Positions 1 through 6,220 of a DNA stretch of 9,108 bases are shown in pieces. Source of the stretch: CAJXCL01 sp036011265 (GTDB lineage Bacteria > Nitrospinota > Nitrospinia > CAJXCL01); the NCBI GenBank assembly GCA_036011265.1, contig DASCNB010000060.1:1-9108 (forward strand). The letters run 5' to 3'. Below the pieces are notes generated by a model. That model was not told the origin of the DNA, ran no database searches, and saw nothing but the letters and a program-made list of their open reading frames with translations. Position 1 is the stretch's first letter; each line of letters begins with the position of its first letter. Both the position numbers and the translations under genes were made by a program.

Positions 1-7
1 AAATAAT

Positions 8-1000
8 ATGATTATTGAGTCTAAAGCACCGACCCGCATTGATTTAGCGGGGGGAACTATTGATATCTGGCCGTTATATCTTTTTCATCACGGCGCGGTC
101 ACGATAAATGCAGCGATTAATTTATACGCTACTGCCAGATTAACGCCAAGAAATGATAAAAAAATTATTATTGAATCCAAAGATATGGGAGAGAAAGTAA
201 ATGCGGATTCAATTAATGAACTCAATACCGCAAATGGACTTGAACTTGTAACGGAAATAATTAGATTTTATTCTCCCGAGCAGGGTTTTCATTTAATTAC
301 TGATTGCGTTGCCCCGGCAGGTTCCGGCATAGGCGGTTCCTCCTCTTTGAATATCGCCCTCAATAGCACTTTAAACCGTTTTACCGATAACCGGTATTCC
401 AAGAAAGAGATGCTTACTATAGCAAAAAACATTGAGGCAAGGGTCATCGGCGTCCCAACAGGAGATCAGGATTATTATCCGGCATTATTTGGAGGGGTTA
501 ACACTATTCATTTAGAGGACAAAGGCGTCACCCGTGAAAAAATAAAGGTTAATGTAAAAGAACTGGAAAAGAGATTAATTTTATGTTTTACCGGTAAACC
601 AAGAGCTTCCGGAACTAATAACTGGCAAATCATGAAAAAACATATTGATGGCGATAAAGTCCTTTATGAGAAAATGGAGTCTATAAAACAAACTGCGCTA
701 AAAATGGGAGAGGCACTCACAAAAAACAGGTTTGACATTGTGGGTCAATTACTTAATGAGGAATGGGACAATAGAAAAAAGCTTTCCAAAAATGTCACCA
801 CGCCGAAAATAGAAAAAATTATCAAAACCGCTTTTCAAAAAGGAGCAACAGCAGCAAAAGTCTGCGGCGCCGGTGGAGGGGGATGTTTGGCATTATTTGT
901 TCCACCGGCTAAAAAAAAGGTGGTGGAAAAAACAATTTCGTTACTCAAATGTAAAATCCTGCCTTTTAAAATTGCTCCGAATGGACTCTTTGGGACGTAA
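8..1000 (+). CDS. GHMP-family sugar kinase (heptose-7-phosphate kinase / fucokinase-like)
   Basis: This is probably a cytoplasmic ATP-dependent small-molecule kinase that phosphorylates a sugar or sugar phosphate. The three GHMP motifs are all visible: an N-terminal substrate-side motif APTRIDLAGG at residues 7-16, the ATP-binding glycine/serine loop APAGSGIGGSSS at 102-113, and the C-terminal KVCGAGGGG loop at 284-292. Between them, GDQDYYPALFGG at 152-163 matches the QD-x-x-x-x-x-FGG stretch of D-glycero-D-manno-heptose 7-phosphate kinases (HddA) and fucokinase-like enzymes, and it should contain the catalytic Asp. The length of 330 residues is normal for the family. The ATG at 8 begins directly before the motif-1 strand, so it is a good start, but its ribosome site lies almost wholly outside the window. 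The substrate cannot be read from the sequence: heptose phosphate, fucose and galactose-like sugars are all possible. No heptose or LPS gene is visible next to it. Family assignment is strong and the substrate is unknown. Confidence 0.9.
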   Translation: MIIESKAPTRIDLAGGTIDIWPLYLFHHGAVTINAAINLYATARLTPRNDKKIIIESKDMGEKVNADSINELNTANGLELVTEIIRFYSPEQGFHLITDCVAPAGSGIGGSSSLNIALNSTLNRFTDNRYSKKEMLTIAKNIEARVIGVPTGDQDYYPALFGGVNTIHLEDKGVTREKIKVNVKELEKRLILCFTGKPRASGTNNWQIMKKHIDGDKVLYEKMESIKQTALKMGEALTKNRFDIVGQLLNEEWDNRKKLSKNVTTPKIEKIIKTAFQKGATAAKVCGAGGGGCLALFVPPAKKKVVEKTISLLKCKILPFKIAPNGLFGT

Positions 1001-1050
1001 ACGCCATAACGCGGCTTCACCGCAACCTAATGAATGACACCCTCCCTAAG

Positions 1051-1181
1051 TCAGGCTGTCCTAAAAGAATGTGCAACGATATAAAAGTTCGTGGTCCCAT
1101 TTTTAGATGGCCCATGTTGAGACTTTTAATCCGCTTGAAAGCGGAACTACAAACTGAAAAGCTTATTTTCGGACAGCCTGA
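1051..1181. repeat. Fold-back (MITE-like) element with 11-base terminal inverted repeats
   Basis: TCAGGCTGTCC at 1051-1061 is the exact reverse complement of GGACAGCCTGA at 1171-1181. The symmetry continues imperfectly inward: 17 of the outer 20 positions pair (1051-1070 with 1162-1181). A second block, 1086-1098 with 1143-1155, pairs at 11 of 13 positions including one G-U. A small hairpin, CCGCTTGAAAGCGG, sits at 1131-1144. There is no open reading frame inside. I see no clear target-site duplication. Six T residues follow the right arm (1182-1187), so in a + strand transcript the element could also help end the upstream kinase mRNA. The size, the terminal repeats and the absence of coding fit a miniature inverted-repeat transposable element or a dispersed structured repeat. 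Only one copy lies in this window, so mobility is inferred. Confidence 0.65.
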
Positions 1182-1281
1182 TTTTTTGGAGATTTCATCT
1201 TAATAAAGGGGGCCAGGGGATTGTAAAAAACTTTACTTAAAAGGTTCCGTTTTGCTAGTTTATAGCAGAGAATATACTATT

Positions 1282-1308
1282 TTGAAAAACTGTTGAGTCT
1301 GATATAAT
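1282..1308 (+). promoter_or_regulatory. Predicted sigma70-type promoter for the J-protein gene
   Basis: A perfect -10 box TATAAT lies at 1303-1308. TTGAAA at 1282-1287 is a plausible -35 with a short 15-base spacer; TTTGAA at 1281 would give 16. Transcription would begin near 1315, about 20 bases before the ATG at 1334. An AGGA at 1324-1327 could serve as the ribosome site. The -10 is convincing and the -35 is only moderate. The promoter may also feed argD-argF, since only 35 bases separate the J-protein gene from argD. Confidence 0.5.
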
Positions 1309-1333
1309 TTTCACAATACCGACAGGAAAAATA

Positions 1334-1753
1334 ATGGAAAATTATTATAAAGATTTACAGTTACCGGCGCTTTCCCCTGTCACTGAAGTAAAAAAAGCGT
1401 ACAGAAAGCTTGCAAAAAAATATCATCCTGATAAAAACTTAATGAACAATTCTACAGTTATAGATTTTTTAAAGATTAAAAAAGCTTATGAATTCTTAAA
1501 TGATGAAAAAAAGAAACAAAAATATGACAACGAAATTATACGCTATAAAAGGAAAGCCAAAATACAACATGATCCTGTCCTGATTAAAGAATATCTCAGG
1601 AAAGCCACGAAACGCAGGAAAAATTATATATACGCGCAAAAAGTGACTATTAAAAAGAACCAGTGCGAAAAATGTGAAGGATACGGACAACTCATCAATC
1701 GTTTTACATCTCCCTCTCCCTGTCCCCACTGTCATGGCACCGGCAGGAAATGA
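1334..1753 (+). CDS. Small J-domain (DnaJ-like) protein with one zinc-binding cysteine hairpin
   Basis: This is probably a co-chaperone that stimulates the ATPase of a DnaK-type Hsp70. Residues 1-65 form a J domain with the diagnostic HPD at 31-33, preceded by a basic helix II (KKAYRKLAKKY) and followed by helix III ending in KYDNE. A strongly basic linker follows (about 68-109). The C-terminus carries CEKCEGYG at 111-118 and CPHCHGTG at 130-137. These two CxxCxGxG knuckles would bind one zinc ion. Full DnaJ has four such repeats, binds two zincs, and adds substrate-binding beta domains; all of that is absent here. The protein is therefore not the housekeeping DnaJ. At 139 residues it looks complete, ending three residues after the last Gly of the zinc motif's GTG. 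The client is unknown. It lies directly upstream of argD on the same strand and may be co-transcribed with it, though no functional link to arginine synthesis is evident. Confidence 0.85.
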   Translation: MENYYKDLQLPALSPVTEVKKAYRKLAKKYHPDKNLMNNSTVIDFLKIKKAYEFLNDEKKKQKYDNEIIRYKRKAKIQHDPVLIKEYLRKATKRRKNYIYAQKVTIKKNQCEKCEGYGQLINRFTSPSPCPHCHGTGRK

Positions 1754-1758
1754 TTTGC

Positions 1759-1778
1759 AGCGGTGATCTCTAACCGCT
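1759..1778 (+). other. Short inverted repeat between J-protein and argD
   Basis: AGCGGT at 1759-1764 and ACCGCT at 1773-1778 are perfect reverse complements separated by 8 bases. They fill most of the 35-base gap. No T-tract follows, so it is a poor intrinsic terminator. It could be a minor mRNA structure just ahead of the argD start, or chance. Confidence 0.25.
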
Positions 1779-1788
1779 CTTAATTGTA

Positions 1789-2997
1789 ATGTCTATGAAA
1801 ACAAAAGAACTTGTAGAAAAATCTAATAAATATATTGCTCAAACTTATGGCCGCTTTCCCGTTGCCCTTGTCAGTGGAAAAGGAACAAAGGTATGGGACG
1901 TTGATGGAAAGGAATACCTTGATTTTGTAAGCGGTATTGCGGTCTGCAACCTCGGGCACTGCCCTGACGCGGTTGTTACTGCGGTGCAAAACCAGGTGAA
2001 AAAATTACTGCACGTCTCAAACCTGTATCACATTGAACCTCAGGTCGAATTGGCGGAAGAGCTTGTGATAAACTCTTTTGCTGATAAGGCTTTTTTTTGC
2101 AACAGTGGTGCGGAGGCTAATGAAGCGGCTATTAAACTTGTTAGAAAGTATTTCCACGATCAGGGAAAAGAAAAAAATGAGATAATAACCATGAAACAAT
2201 CTTTTCATGGACGAACTGTGGCAACTTTATCCGCAACCGGTCAGTCAAAAATGCAAAAGGGGTTTGAACCGCTATTAAACGGCTTTAAATATGTGCCATT
2301 TGATGATACTGTAGCGCTCAAAGAGGCTATTTCCTCTGAAACATGCGCTGTAATGGTAGAACCGATTCAGGGAGAAGGAGGCGTTAACATTCCGGATGTT
2401 AACTATCTTAAATCTCTTAGAGAAATATGTGATAATAATGATCTCCTTCTGATACTGGATGAAGTGCAAACCGCAATGGGACGGACCGGACGGTTATTCG
2501 CCTACCAGCATTATAATATTGAACCGGATATTATGACGTTAGCGAAAGGGCTGGCAGGCGGTATCGCAATTGGCGCGATGTTAGCCACAGATAAAGTCAT
2601 AAGCGCGTTTAAACCGGGAAACCATGCCTCAACTTTCGGAGGAAATCCATTAGCCGCTGCAGCAGGCTTAGCCGCGTTTAAAGAATTTTCAAATAAAAAG
2701 CTTCTGTCCCATGTAGAGGAAATGGGAACGTATTTCTTAAACAAGCTGAATGATTTGAAAAAAAGATTTCCATTTATAAAAGAGGTCAGGGGAAAGGGAC
2801 TTATGGTTGCAATGGAAATGGACTCCCCATCATCGGAGGTTGTAAACTATTGCATGGATAAAGGTTTTTTAATTAATTGTATTCAGGAAAAGATTTTGCG
2901 ATTTATACCTCCCCTAATCGTTCAAAAAAATGAAATCGATTCCCTGATAAATATTCTGGAGCAATGTTTTGAAGAAAAGTCTGGTCGACATACTTGA
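1789..2997 (+). CDS. argD: Acetylornithine aminotransferase
   Basis: This is a PLP-dependent class III aminotransferase that converts N-acetylglutamate 5-semialdehyde to N-acetylornithine, with glutamate as amino donor, in arginine synthesis. The 402 residues carry the full set of family motifs: NSGAEANEAA at 105-114 and SFHGRT at 138-143 (cofactor phosphate and ring contacts), EPIQGEGG at 191-198, LDEVQTAMGRTG at 223-234 with the PLP-ring Asp at 224, LAKGLAGG at 251-258 with Lys253 as the Schiff-base lysine, and STFGGNP at 281-287. The start at 1789 is uncertain: an in-frame ATG at 1795 is equally possible and neither has a good Shine-Dalgarno sequence. The last 29 bases overlap argF, the gene for a later step in the same pathway. 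That supports argD over the similar enzymes ornithine or GABA aminotransferase. Bacterial ArgD enzymes often also serve as succinyldiaminopimelate aminotransferase in lysine synthesis, and that is possible here. Confidence 0.93.
   Translation: MSMKTKELVEKSNKYIAQTYGRFPVALVSGKGTKVWDVDGKEYLDFVSGIAVCNLGHCPDAVVTAVQNQVKKLLHVSNLYHIEPQVELAEELVINSFADKAFFCNSGAEANEAAIKLVRKYFHDQGKEKNEIITMKQSFHGRTVATLSATGQSKMQKGFEPLLNGFKYVPFDDTVALKEAISSETCAVMVEPIQGEGGVNIPDVNYLKSLREICDNNDLLLILDEVQTAMGRTGRLFAYQHYNIEPDIMTLAKGLAGGIAIGAMLATDKVISAFKPGNHASTFGGNPLAAAAGLAAFKEFSNKKLLSHVEEMGTYFLNKLNDLKKRFPFIKEVRGKGLMVAMEMDSPSSEVVNYCMDKGFLINCIQEKILRFIPPLIVQKNEIDSLINILEQCFEEKSGRHT
2956..2971 (+). promoter_or_regulatory. Ribosome binding site that fixes the TTG start of argF
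   Basis: CTGGAG at 2956-2961, inside the end of argD, lies 7 bases ahead of TTG at 2969-2971. This spacing is ideal. The nearby ATG at 2964 is out of frame and meets a stop after two codons, so it cannot start argF. Ribosomes ending argD at 2997 pass through this site, which favours coupled translation. Confidence 0.65.
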
Positions 2998-3889
2998 TTT
3001 TGAGACCGATGAGATTAACGGGGTCTTTTCAAAAGCAAGAGAGTTAAAAAAATTAAGCCGTTCCAACAACTATGCCCCTTTAAAAGGAAAGACTTTAGGG
3101 ATGATCTTCAGAAAATCCTCTACCAGAACCCGGATTTCCTTTGAAGTAGGGATGTATCAATTGGGTGGGAAGGCCTTATTCCTCGATTACAAAGATTTGC
3201 AATGGGAAAGAGGAGAAACCCTGTCCGATTCCGCAAAGGTTTTGTCTCTATATCTTGATGGTATAGTCATTAGAACTTATTCTCATGAAGAAGTAGAAGG
3301 TCTCACTAAAGCAGCAGATGTACCGGTTATCAACGGCCTGTCCGATCTTTTGCACCCATGCCAGGTTTTAACGGATATTTTTACAATTCAGGAGCATGTG
3401 GATGATGTAAAAAAAATCAAAATAGTTTACCTGGGTGATGGGAATAATGTCGCAAATTCCTGGATAAACGGCGCCGCAAGAATCGGGCTGGATTTAAGAA
3501 TAGTTTGTCCTGAAAATTACCTCCCAGATTCCAATATCTTAAAAATCGCGCGGGAAGAAACAACAAAGACCGGAGGCAAAATTGAGTTATGTCATGACCC
3601 GAAAGACGGGGTTTCTGAAGCGGATGTGATTTATACCGACACGTGGGTAAGCATGGGACAAGAAGAGGAGGCCGTTAAGAAAAAAGAAGCATTTAAGGCC
3701 TTCCAGCTTAACAGCGATCTAGTTAAAAAGTCCGGCAAGAATCCTTTAATAATGCATTGCCTGCCGGCTCACAGGGGAGAGGAAATTACTTCGGAAGTAA
3801 TGGATGGTCCACAATCTATCATTTATAAGCAGGCAGAAAACCGCCTTCACGTTCAAAAAGCCATTCTGGAGTATCTGCTTGGGAACTAA
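2969..3889 (+). CDS. argF: Ornithine carbamoyltransferase
   Basis: This cytoplasmic enzyme joins ornithine and carbamoyl phosphate to make citrulline, and is normally a trimer. The 306-residue length is typical. The carbamoyl-phosphate motif STRTR is at 51-55, HPCQ at 129-132 completes that site, DTWVSMGQ at 224-231 is the ornithine-side loop, and HCLPAHRGEE at 263-272 carries the conserved Cys265 that contacts ornithine. The SMG loop and the HCLP motif distinguish it from aspartate carbamoyltransferase. The start is the TTG at 2969, which gives MKKSLVDILDF, close to the usual N-terminus of the family, and has a good Shine-Dalgarno site. It overlaps argD by 29 bases. No ARG-box-like operator was found, though none could be searched for rigorously. 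The biosynthetic argD neighbour argues for an anabolic rather than arginine-deiminase-pathway enzyme. Confidence 0.95.
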   Translation: MKKSLVDILDFETDEINGVFSKARELKKLSRSNNYAPLKGKTLGMIFRKSSTRTRISFEVGMYQLGGKALFLDYKDLQWERGETLSDSAKVLSLYLDGIVIRTYSHEEVEGLTKAADVPVINGLSDLLHPCQVLTDIFTIQEHVDDVKKIKIVYLGDGNNVANSWINGAARIGLDLRIVCPENYLPDSNILKIAREETTKTGGKIELCHDPKDGVSEADVIYTDTWVSMGQEEEAVKKKEAFKAFQLNSDLVKKSGKNPLIMHCLPAHRGEEITSEVMDGPQSIIYKQAENRLHVQKAILEYLLGN

Positions 3890-3960
3890 AAGCGGTCAGC
3901 TATCAGCTTTCTCGAATATCGCTAATTAGTAGCAGGAATTACGCAGACAAAAAATAAACT
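3890..3960. other. Convergent gap between argF and hflC
   Basis: These 71 bases separate two genes that end toward each other. The sequence AGCGGTCAGCTATCAGCTTT begins at about 3891. It includes the near-repeat TCAGCTATCAGC and weakly paired ends (AAAGC with GCTTT). There is no strong GC stem with a T-tract on either strand, so I cannot call a terminator. Confidence 0.3.
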
Positions 3961-4812
3961 CTACTTTGATTCTTTCAGGAATTTAAAAAATTCTGTGTCA
4001 GGGGGCAGGATAATGGTGGATTTTTCTTTGAAGAGAACTTTATAGGCTTCCATTGATCTTATAAAACTATAAAATTCAGGATCTTTTTCCAGGGAATTGG
4101 CATATATTTTAATTGATTTTGCGTCCCCTTCTCCTCGAACTTCCTGTTCTTTTTTATACGCTTGTGCCAGAAGAACTATTTTCTCTTTATCGGTTTTAGC
4201 CCGGATTTTCTGGGCTTCTTCTTTTCCCTGCGCCCGGTATTCTTTTGCGATTCTTTCCCTCTCCGTTCTCATACGATTATAAATAGAATTGGCAATTTCC
4301 TGCGGCATGTCCGCTCGTTTAATCCTCACATCCAACACGGATATTCCATACGCTTTTGCTTTTTCATTACTCCTCTCGGTCACAAGCCTCATAATTTCAT
4401 CTCTGGTAATTGAAATAGTATCAGCCAGGTCGTGACGTCCCAGTTCTACCCTGAGTTCAGAATAAATAATATCATCCAAACGGGACTGCGCGCCATTAAC
4501 ATCACGAACTGTCTGCAAAAGTTTCAGAGAATCAATGATTCTCCATTTCGCATAATTATCGATAAGCAGGTTTTTTTTATCTTTAGTTAATATTTCTGTC
4601 GGAGCAGAATCATAATCTAACAATTGTTTCGGAAATTTAGTGATTTTTTGGATAAAAGGAGTTTTAAAGTGCAATCCCGGTTCTTCAACATTCTTTACCG
4701 GTTTTCCTAATTGCGTAATGACCGCCTGCTCTGTCATGGAGATGGTATATACGCTTAGATTTATTGTAACAAGGACAACCGCTATAATGAGTATTACAAA
4801 GTTTTTAGCCAT
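3961..4812 (-). CDS. hflC: HflC, membrane-anchored SPFH/prohibitin protein, modulator of FtsH
   Basis: HflC partners with HflK in a large inner-membrane assembly around FtsH and restrains its proteolysis of membrane proteins. The 283 residues begin with one transmembrane segment (about 4-22), followed directly by the SPFH/band-7 domain starting at TEQAVITQLGKPV (27-39) and EPGLHFKTPF (44-53). Conserved core stretches include YAKWRI (87-92), SELRVELGRHDL (118-129), GISVLDVRIKRADMP (156-170) and a long charged helix rich in Arg, Glu and Lys (about 181-225). RGEGDAKSIKIYA (226-238) and the FYSFIRSMEAYK block (247-258) are typical of HflC. The C-terminus ends soon after ILPPDTEFF, also as in HflC. 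It lies 3 bases downstream of hflK and has no clear Shine-Dalgarno sequence, which suggests translational coupling. FtsH itself is not in the window. Confidence 0.93.
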   Translation of the reverse strand: MAKNFVILIIAVVLVTINLSVYTISMTEQAVITQLGKPVKNVEEPGLHFKTPFIQKITKFPKQLLDYDSAPTEILTKDKKNLLIDNYAKWRIIDSLKLLQTVRDVNGAQSRLDDIIYSELRVELGRHDLADTISITRDEIMRLVTERSNEKAKAYGISVLDVRIKRADMPQEIANSIYNRMRTERERIAKEYRAQGKEEAQKIRAKTDKEKIVLLAQAYKKEQEVRGEGDAKSIKIYANSLEKDPEFYSFIRSMEAYKVLFKEKSTIILPPDTEFFKFLKESK

Positions 4813-4815
4813 GAG

Positions 4816-5865
4816 TTAATTTTTTTTAATTTCAGAGCCTCCAAGCCCTTTAGGTCCAATCGGCAAAATGGGGAGAATCCCTCCGCTTTTCTGGTCAACT
4901 ATATATTTTTCTATACCAGGTAAAATCTCTTCCATAGTTTCAATGTAGAGTCTTTTTCTGGTAATATCCTCTGCTTTTTTATATTCTTGCAAAATGCTAT
5001 CGAATTTTTTCGCGTCTCCTTCAGCTTTATTAACTTTCTCTTCTCTATAGGCCTCAGCCATTCTAAGTATTTGCGCTGCCTTACCCCTTGTTTCCGGTAT
5101 AATGGAGTTTCTATATCCCTGCGCTTCGTTAATTAAACGCTCTCTGTCTTCCTTGGCACTAACAACATCTTTAAAAGAATCTATGACCTGTTTTGGCGGA
5201 TGCACATCCTGCAGTTGGACCGCGACAATTTGTATTCCCATACTATAACTGTTTAAAATCTTTTGGATGAGGTCTCTTGTTTCATTTTGAGCTTCAAATT
5301 TTCCAACAGTCAATACCTTATCAATAGCCGTTCTTCCCACAACTTCCCTGATGGCGGCTTCCGTGGCATCCCGTATTGCCTTCCTCTGGCGCCTTACTTC
5401 GAATAAAAATTCAACCGCATTGGAAACTTTGTATTGGACAACCAGGTCTATGTCTATAATGTTTTCATCCCCTGTAAGCATTAAGGACTCTAACGGAACA
5501 TCCCTGTATCGTGCCGGTGGGCCGGGATCGGAAATGCGAAAACCTATCTCTTCTCTCCTGACCTTGGTAACTTTTGCCTTTAAGACTGTTTCTATCGGGG
5601 CGGGAAATTTAAAATTAAGGCCCGAAGTCGCCGTGCGGCTATATCTTCCAAACTTTAATACTACCCCCTGTTCATCCGGTCCAACCATAAAGAAAATACC
5701 TGTCCCTAACCAGAGCACTAAAACACCAGCTATGATTAAAGCAAGGTTACCGGGTTTAACAGGAGGAAGATTAATTTTAGGGAATTCTAAAGGTAACCCG
5801 GCGTCGCCTCCCGGTCTGCCAGCTCCCGGACCTTTCTGTCTTGGAAAATCATCCCATGCAGCCAT
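4816..5865 (-). CDS. hflK: HflK, membrane-anchored SPFH/prohibitin protein, partner of HflC
   Basis: This is the first gene of the hflK-hflC operon and the larger partner of the FtsH-modulating complex. The N-terminal 40 residues are Gly/Pro-rich and lack a signal peptide, as is usual for HflK. One transmembrane helix follows at about 41-62, then the band-7 domain beginning GPDEQGVVLKFGRY (62-75). Conserved HflK stretches are LTGDENIIDIDLVVQYKV (130-147), AIREVVGR (171-178) and VQLQDVHPPKQV (216-227). A charged coiled-coil-like helix runs from about 235 to 310. The 349 residues are shorter than the E. coli protein, mostly because the N-terminal Gly-rich and C-terminal Pro-rich tails are short; the tail here is GGILPILPIGPKGLGG. 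The ATG at 5865 is preceded by AGGTG at 5876-5880, 10 bases away. A strong promoter lies at 5911-5939. Confidence 0.93.
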   Translation of the reverse strand: MAAWDDFPRQKGPGAGRPGGDAGLPLEFPKINLPPVKPGNLALIIAGVLVLWLGTGIFFMVGPDEQGVVLKFGRYSRTATSGLNFKFPAPIETVLKAKVTKVRREEIGFRISDPGPPARYRDVPLESLMLTGDENIIDIDLVVQYKVSNAVEFLFEVRRQRKAIRDATEAAIREVVGRTAIDKVLTVGKFEAQNETRDLIQKILNSYSMGIQIVAVQLQDVHPPKQVIDSFKDVVSAKEDRERLINEAQGYRNSIIPETRGKAAQILRMAEAYREEKVNKAEGDAKKFDSILQEYKKAEDITRKRLYIETMEEILPGIEKYIVDQKSGGILPILPIGPKGLGGSEIKKN

Positions 5866-5910
5866 AACAAAAATACACCTTAAAAAAATTTCTAAAATAG
5901 AATTAGTTAG

Positions 5911-5939
5911 AATCTATCAGATACAAAAATTTAAGTCAA
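5911..5939 (-). promoter_or_regulatory. Predicted sigma70 promoter of the hflK-hflC operon
   Basis: Read on the minus strand, TTGACT (5939-5934) and TAGATT (5916-5911) are separated by exactly 17 bases. Each matches consensus at five of six or at the key positions. Transcription would start near 5904, leaving a leader of roughly 40 bases before the hflK ATG. This is the best-looking promoter in the window. Confidence 0.65.
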
Positions 5940-6040
5940 CTTAATATAGAATTGCTTCTGTTTACTTTTTTCTTAGGTCTGTAAATTATTTTCTATTCTC
6001 AATAATTATTTATCACCGATAAACACACAGCAGAGCAAAG

Positions 6041-6125
6041 CCGCAACCAATAATAAATTTAGAGCCGAAGTCGCAGAGAGATTTAAGCAATAATTTTTCT
6101 CAGCTTTCTCCGCGAACTCAGCGGC
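6041..6125. repeat. Degenerate intergenic repeat with imperfect dyad symmetry
   Basis: The segment contains GCCGAAGTCGCAGAGAG (6064-6080) and, facing it, TTTCTCCGCGAACTCAGCGG (6105-6124). The reverse complement of the second resembles the first, giving an imperfect hairpin with an AT-rich loop. The wording, runs of 'gcagagag' against 'ctctgcg/ctccgcg' followed by 'aactcagcgg', resembles a dispersed junk-like repeat that I have seen scattered in intergenic regions of several bacterial groups. The base composition is higher in GC than the flanking DNA. Only one copy is in the window, so the repeat status is inference. Confidence 0.4.
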
Positions 6126-6148
6126 CACAAAATTTCAATAGGTCAAAC

Positions 6149-6220
6149 ATAAACGTTACTATAATGATACACCTCTTAAACCACTTTTATTTGAGGGGAC
6201 TGAGAGGAAGGAACGTTTAT
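6149..6220 (-). other. Inverted repeat at the 3' end of yicC
   Basis: ATAAACGTT at 6149-6157 is the exact reverse complement of AACGTTTAT at 6212-6220, and the latter overlaps the yicC stop codon (6217-6219). Inside it, CCTCT (6172-6176) can pair with AGAGG (6203-6207). The yicC transcript could therefore end in a nested stem-loop. No T-tract makes it a classical terminator. Confidence 0.3.

Larger units (their letters stand above)
1001..1333. other. Gap between the GHMP kinase and J-protein genes
   Basis: This 333-base stretch has no gene. It contains a weak GCGG-CTTCA-CCGC hairpin at 1011-1023 just after the kinase stop, then the fold-back element at 1051-1181. From about 1190 it is AT-rich DNA leading into the J-protein promoter near 1282-1308. 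Nothing else stands out. Confidence 0.7.
5866..6216. other. Gap between hflK and yicC
   Basis: This 351-base stretch has no credible gene. It holds the hflK promoter and leader (5866-5939), about 100 bases of featureless AT-rich DNA (5940-6040), a degenerate 'gcagag' repeat (about 6041-6125), and an inverted repeat that reaches into the end of yicC (6149-6220). Confidence 0.7.

Noticed and set aside
1051..1181. Complete insertion sequence or a small RNA gene such as tRNA at this site
   Set aside because: There is no transposase frame and no cloverleaf. The dyad structure fits a fold-back repeat better.
2964..2972. ATG at 2964 as the argF start
   Set aside because: It is out of frame with argF and reads ATG-TTT-TGA. 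The TTG at 2969 has the correct frame, spacing and N-terminal sequence.
5351..5944. A 197-residue open frame on the + strand opposite hflK
   Set aside because: It lies antisense to a clearly conserved HflK coding sequence, has no recognisable domain, and its start lacks a ribosome site. It is a by-product of codon bias on the other strand.
6160..6165. TATAAT on the + strand in the hflK-yicC gap as a promoter
   Set aside because: No plausible -35 box lies 15-19 bases upstream and there is no + strand gene downstream before gpsA, which has its own promoter.
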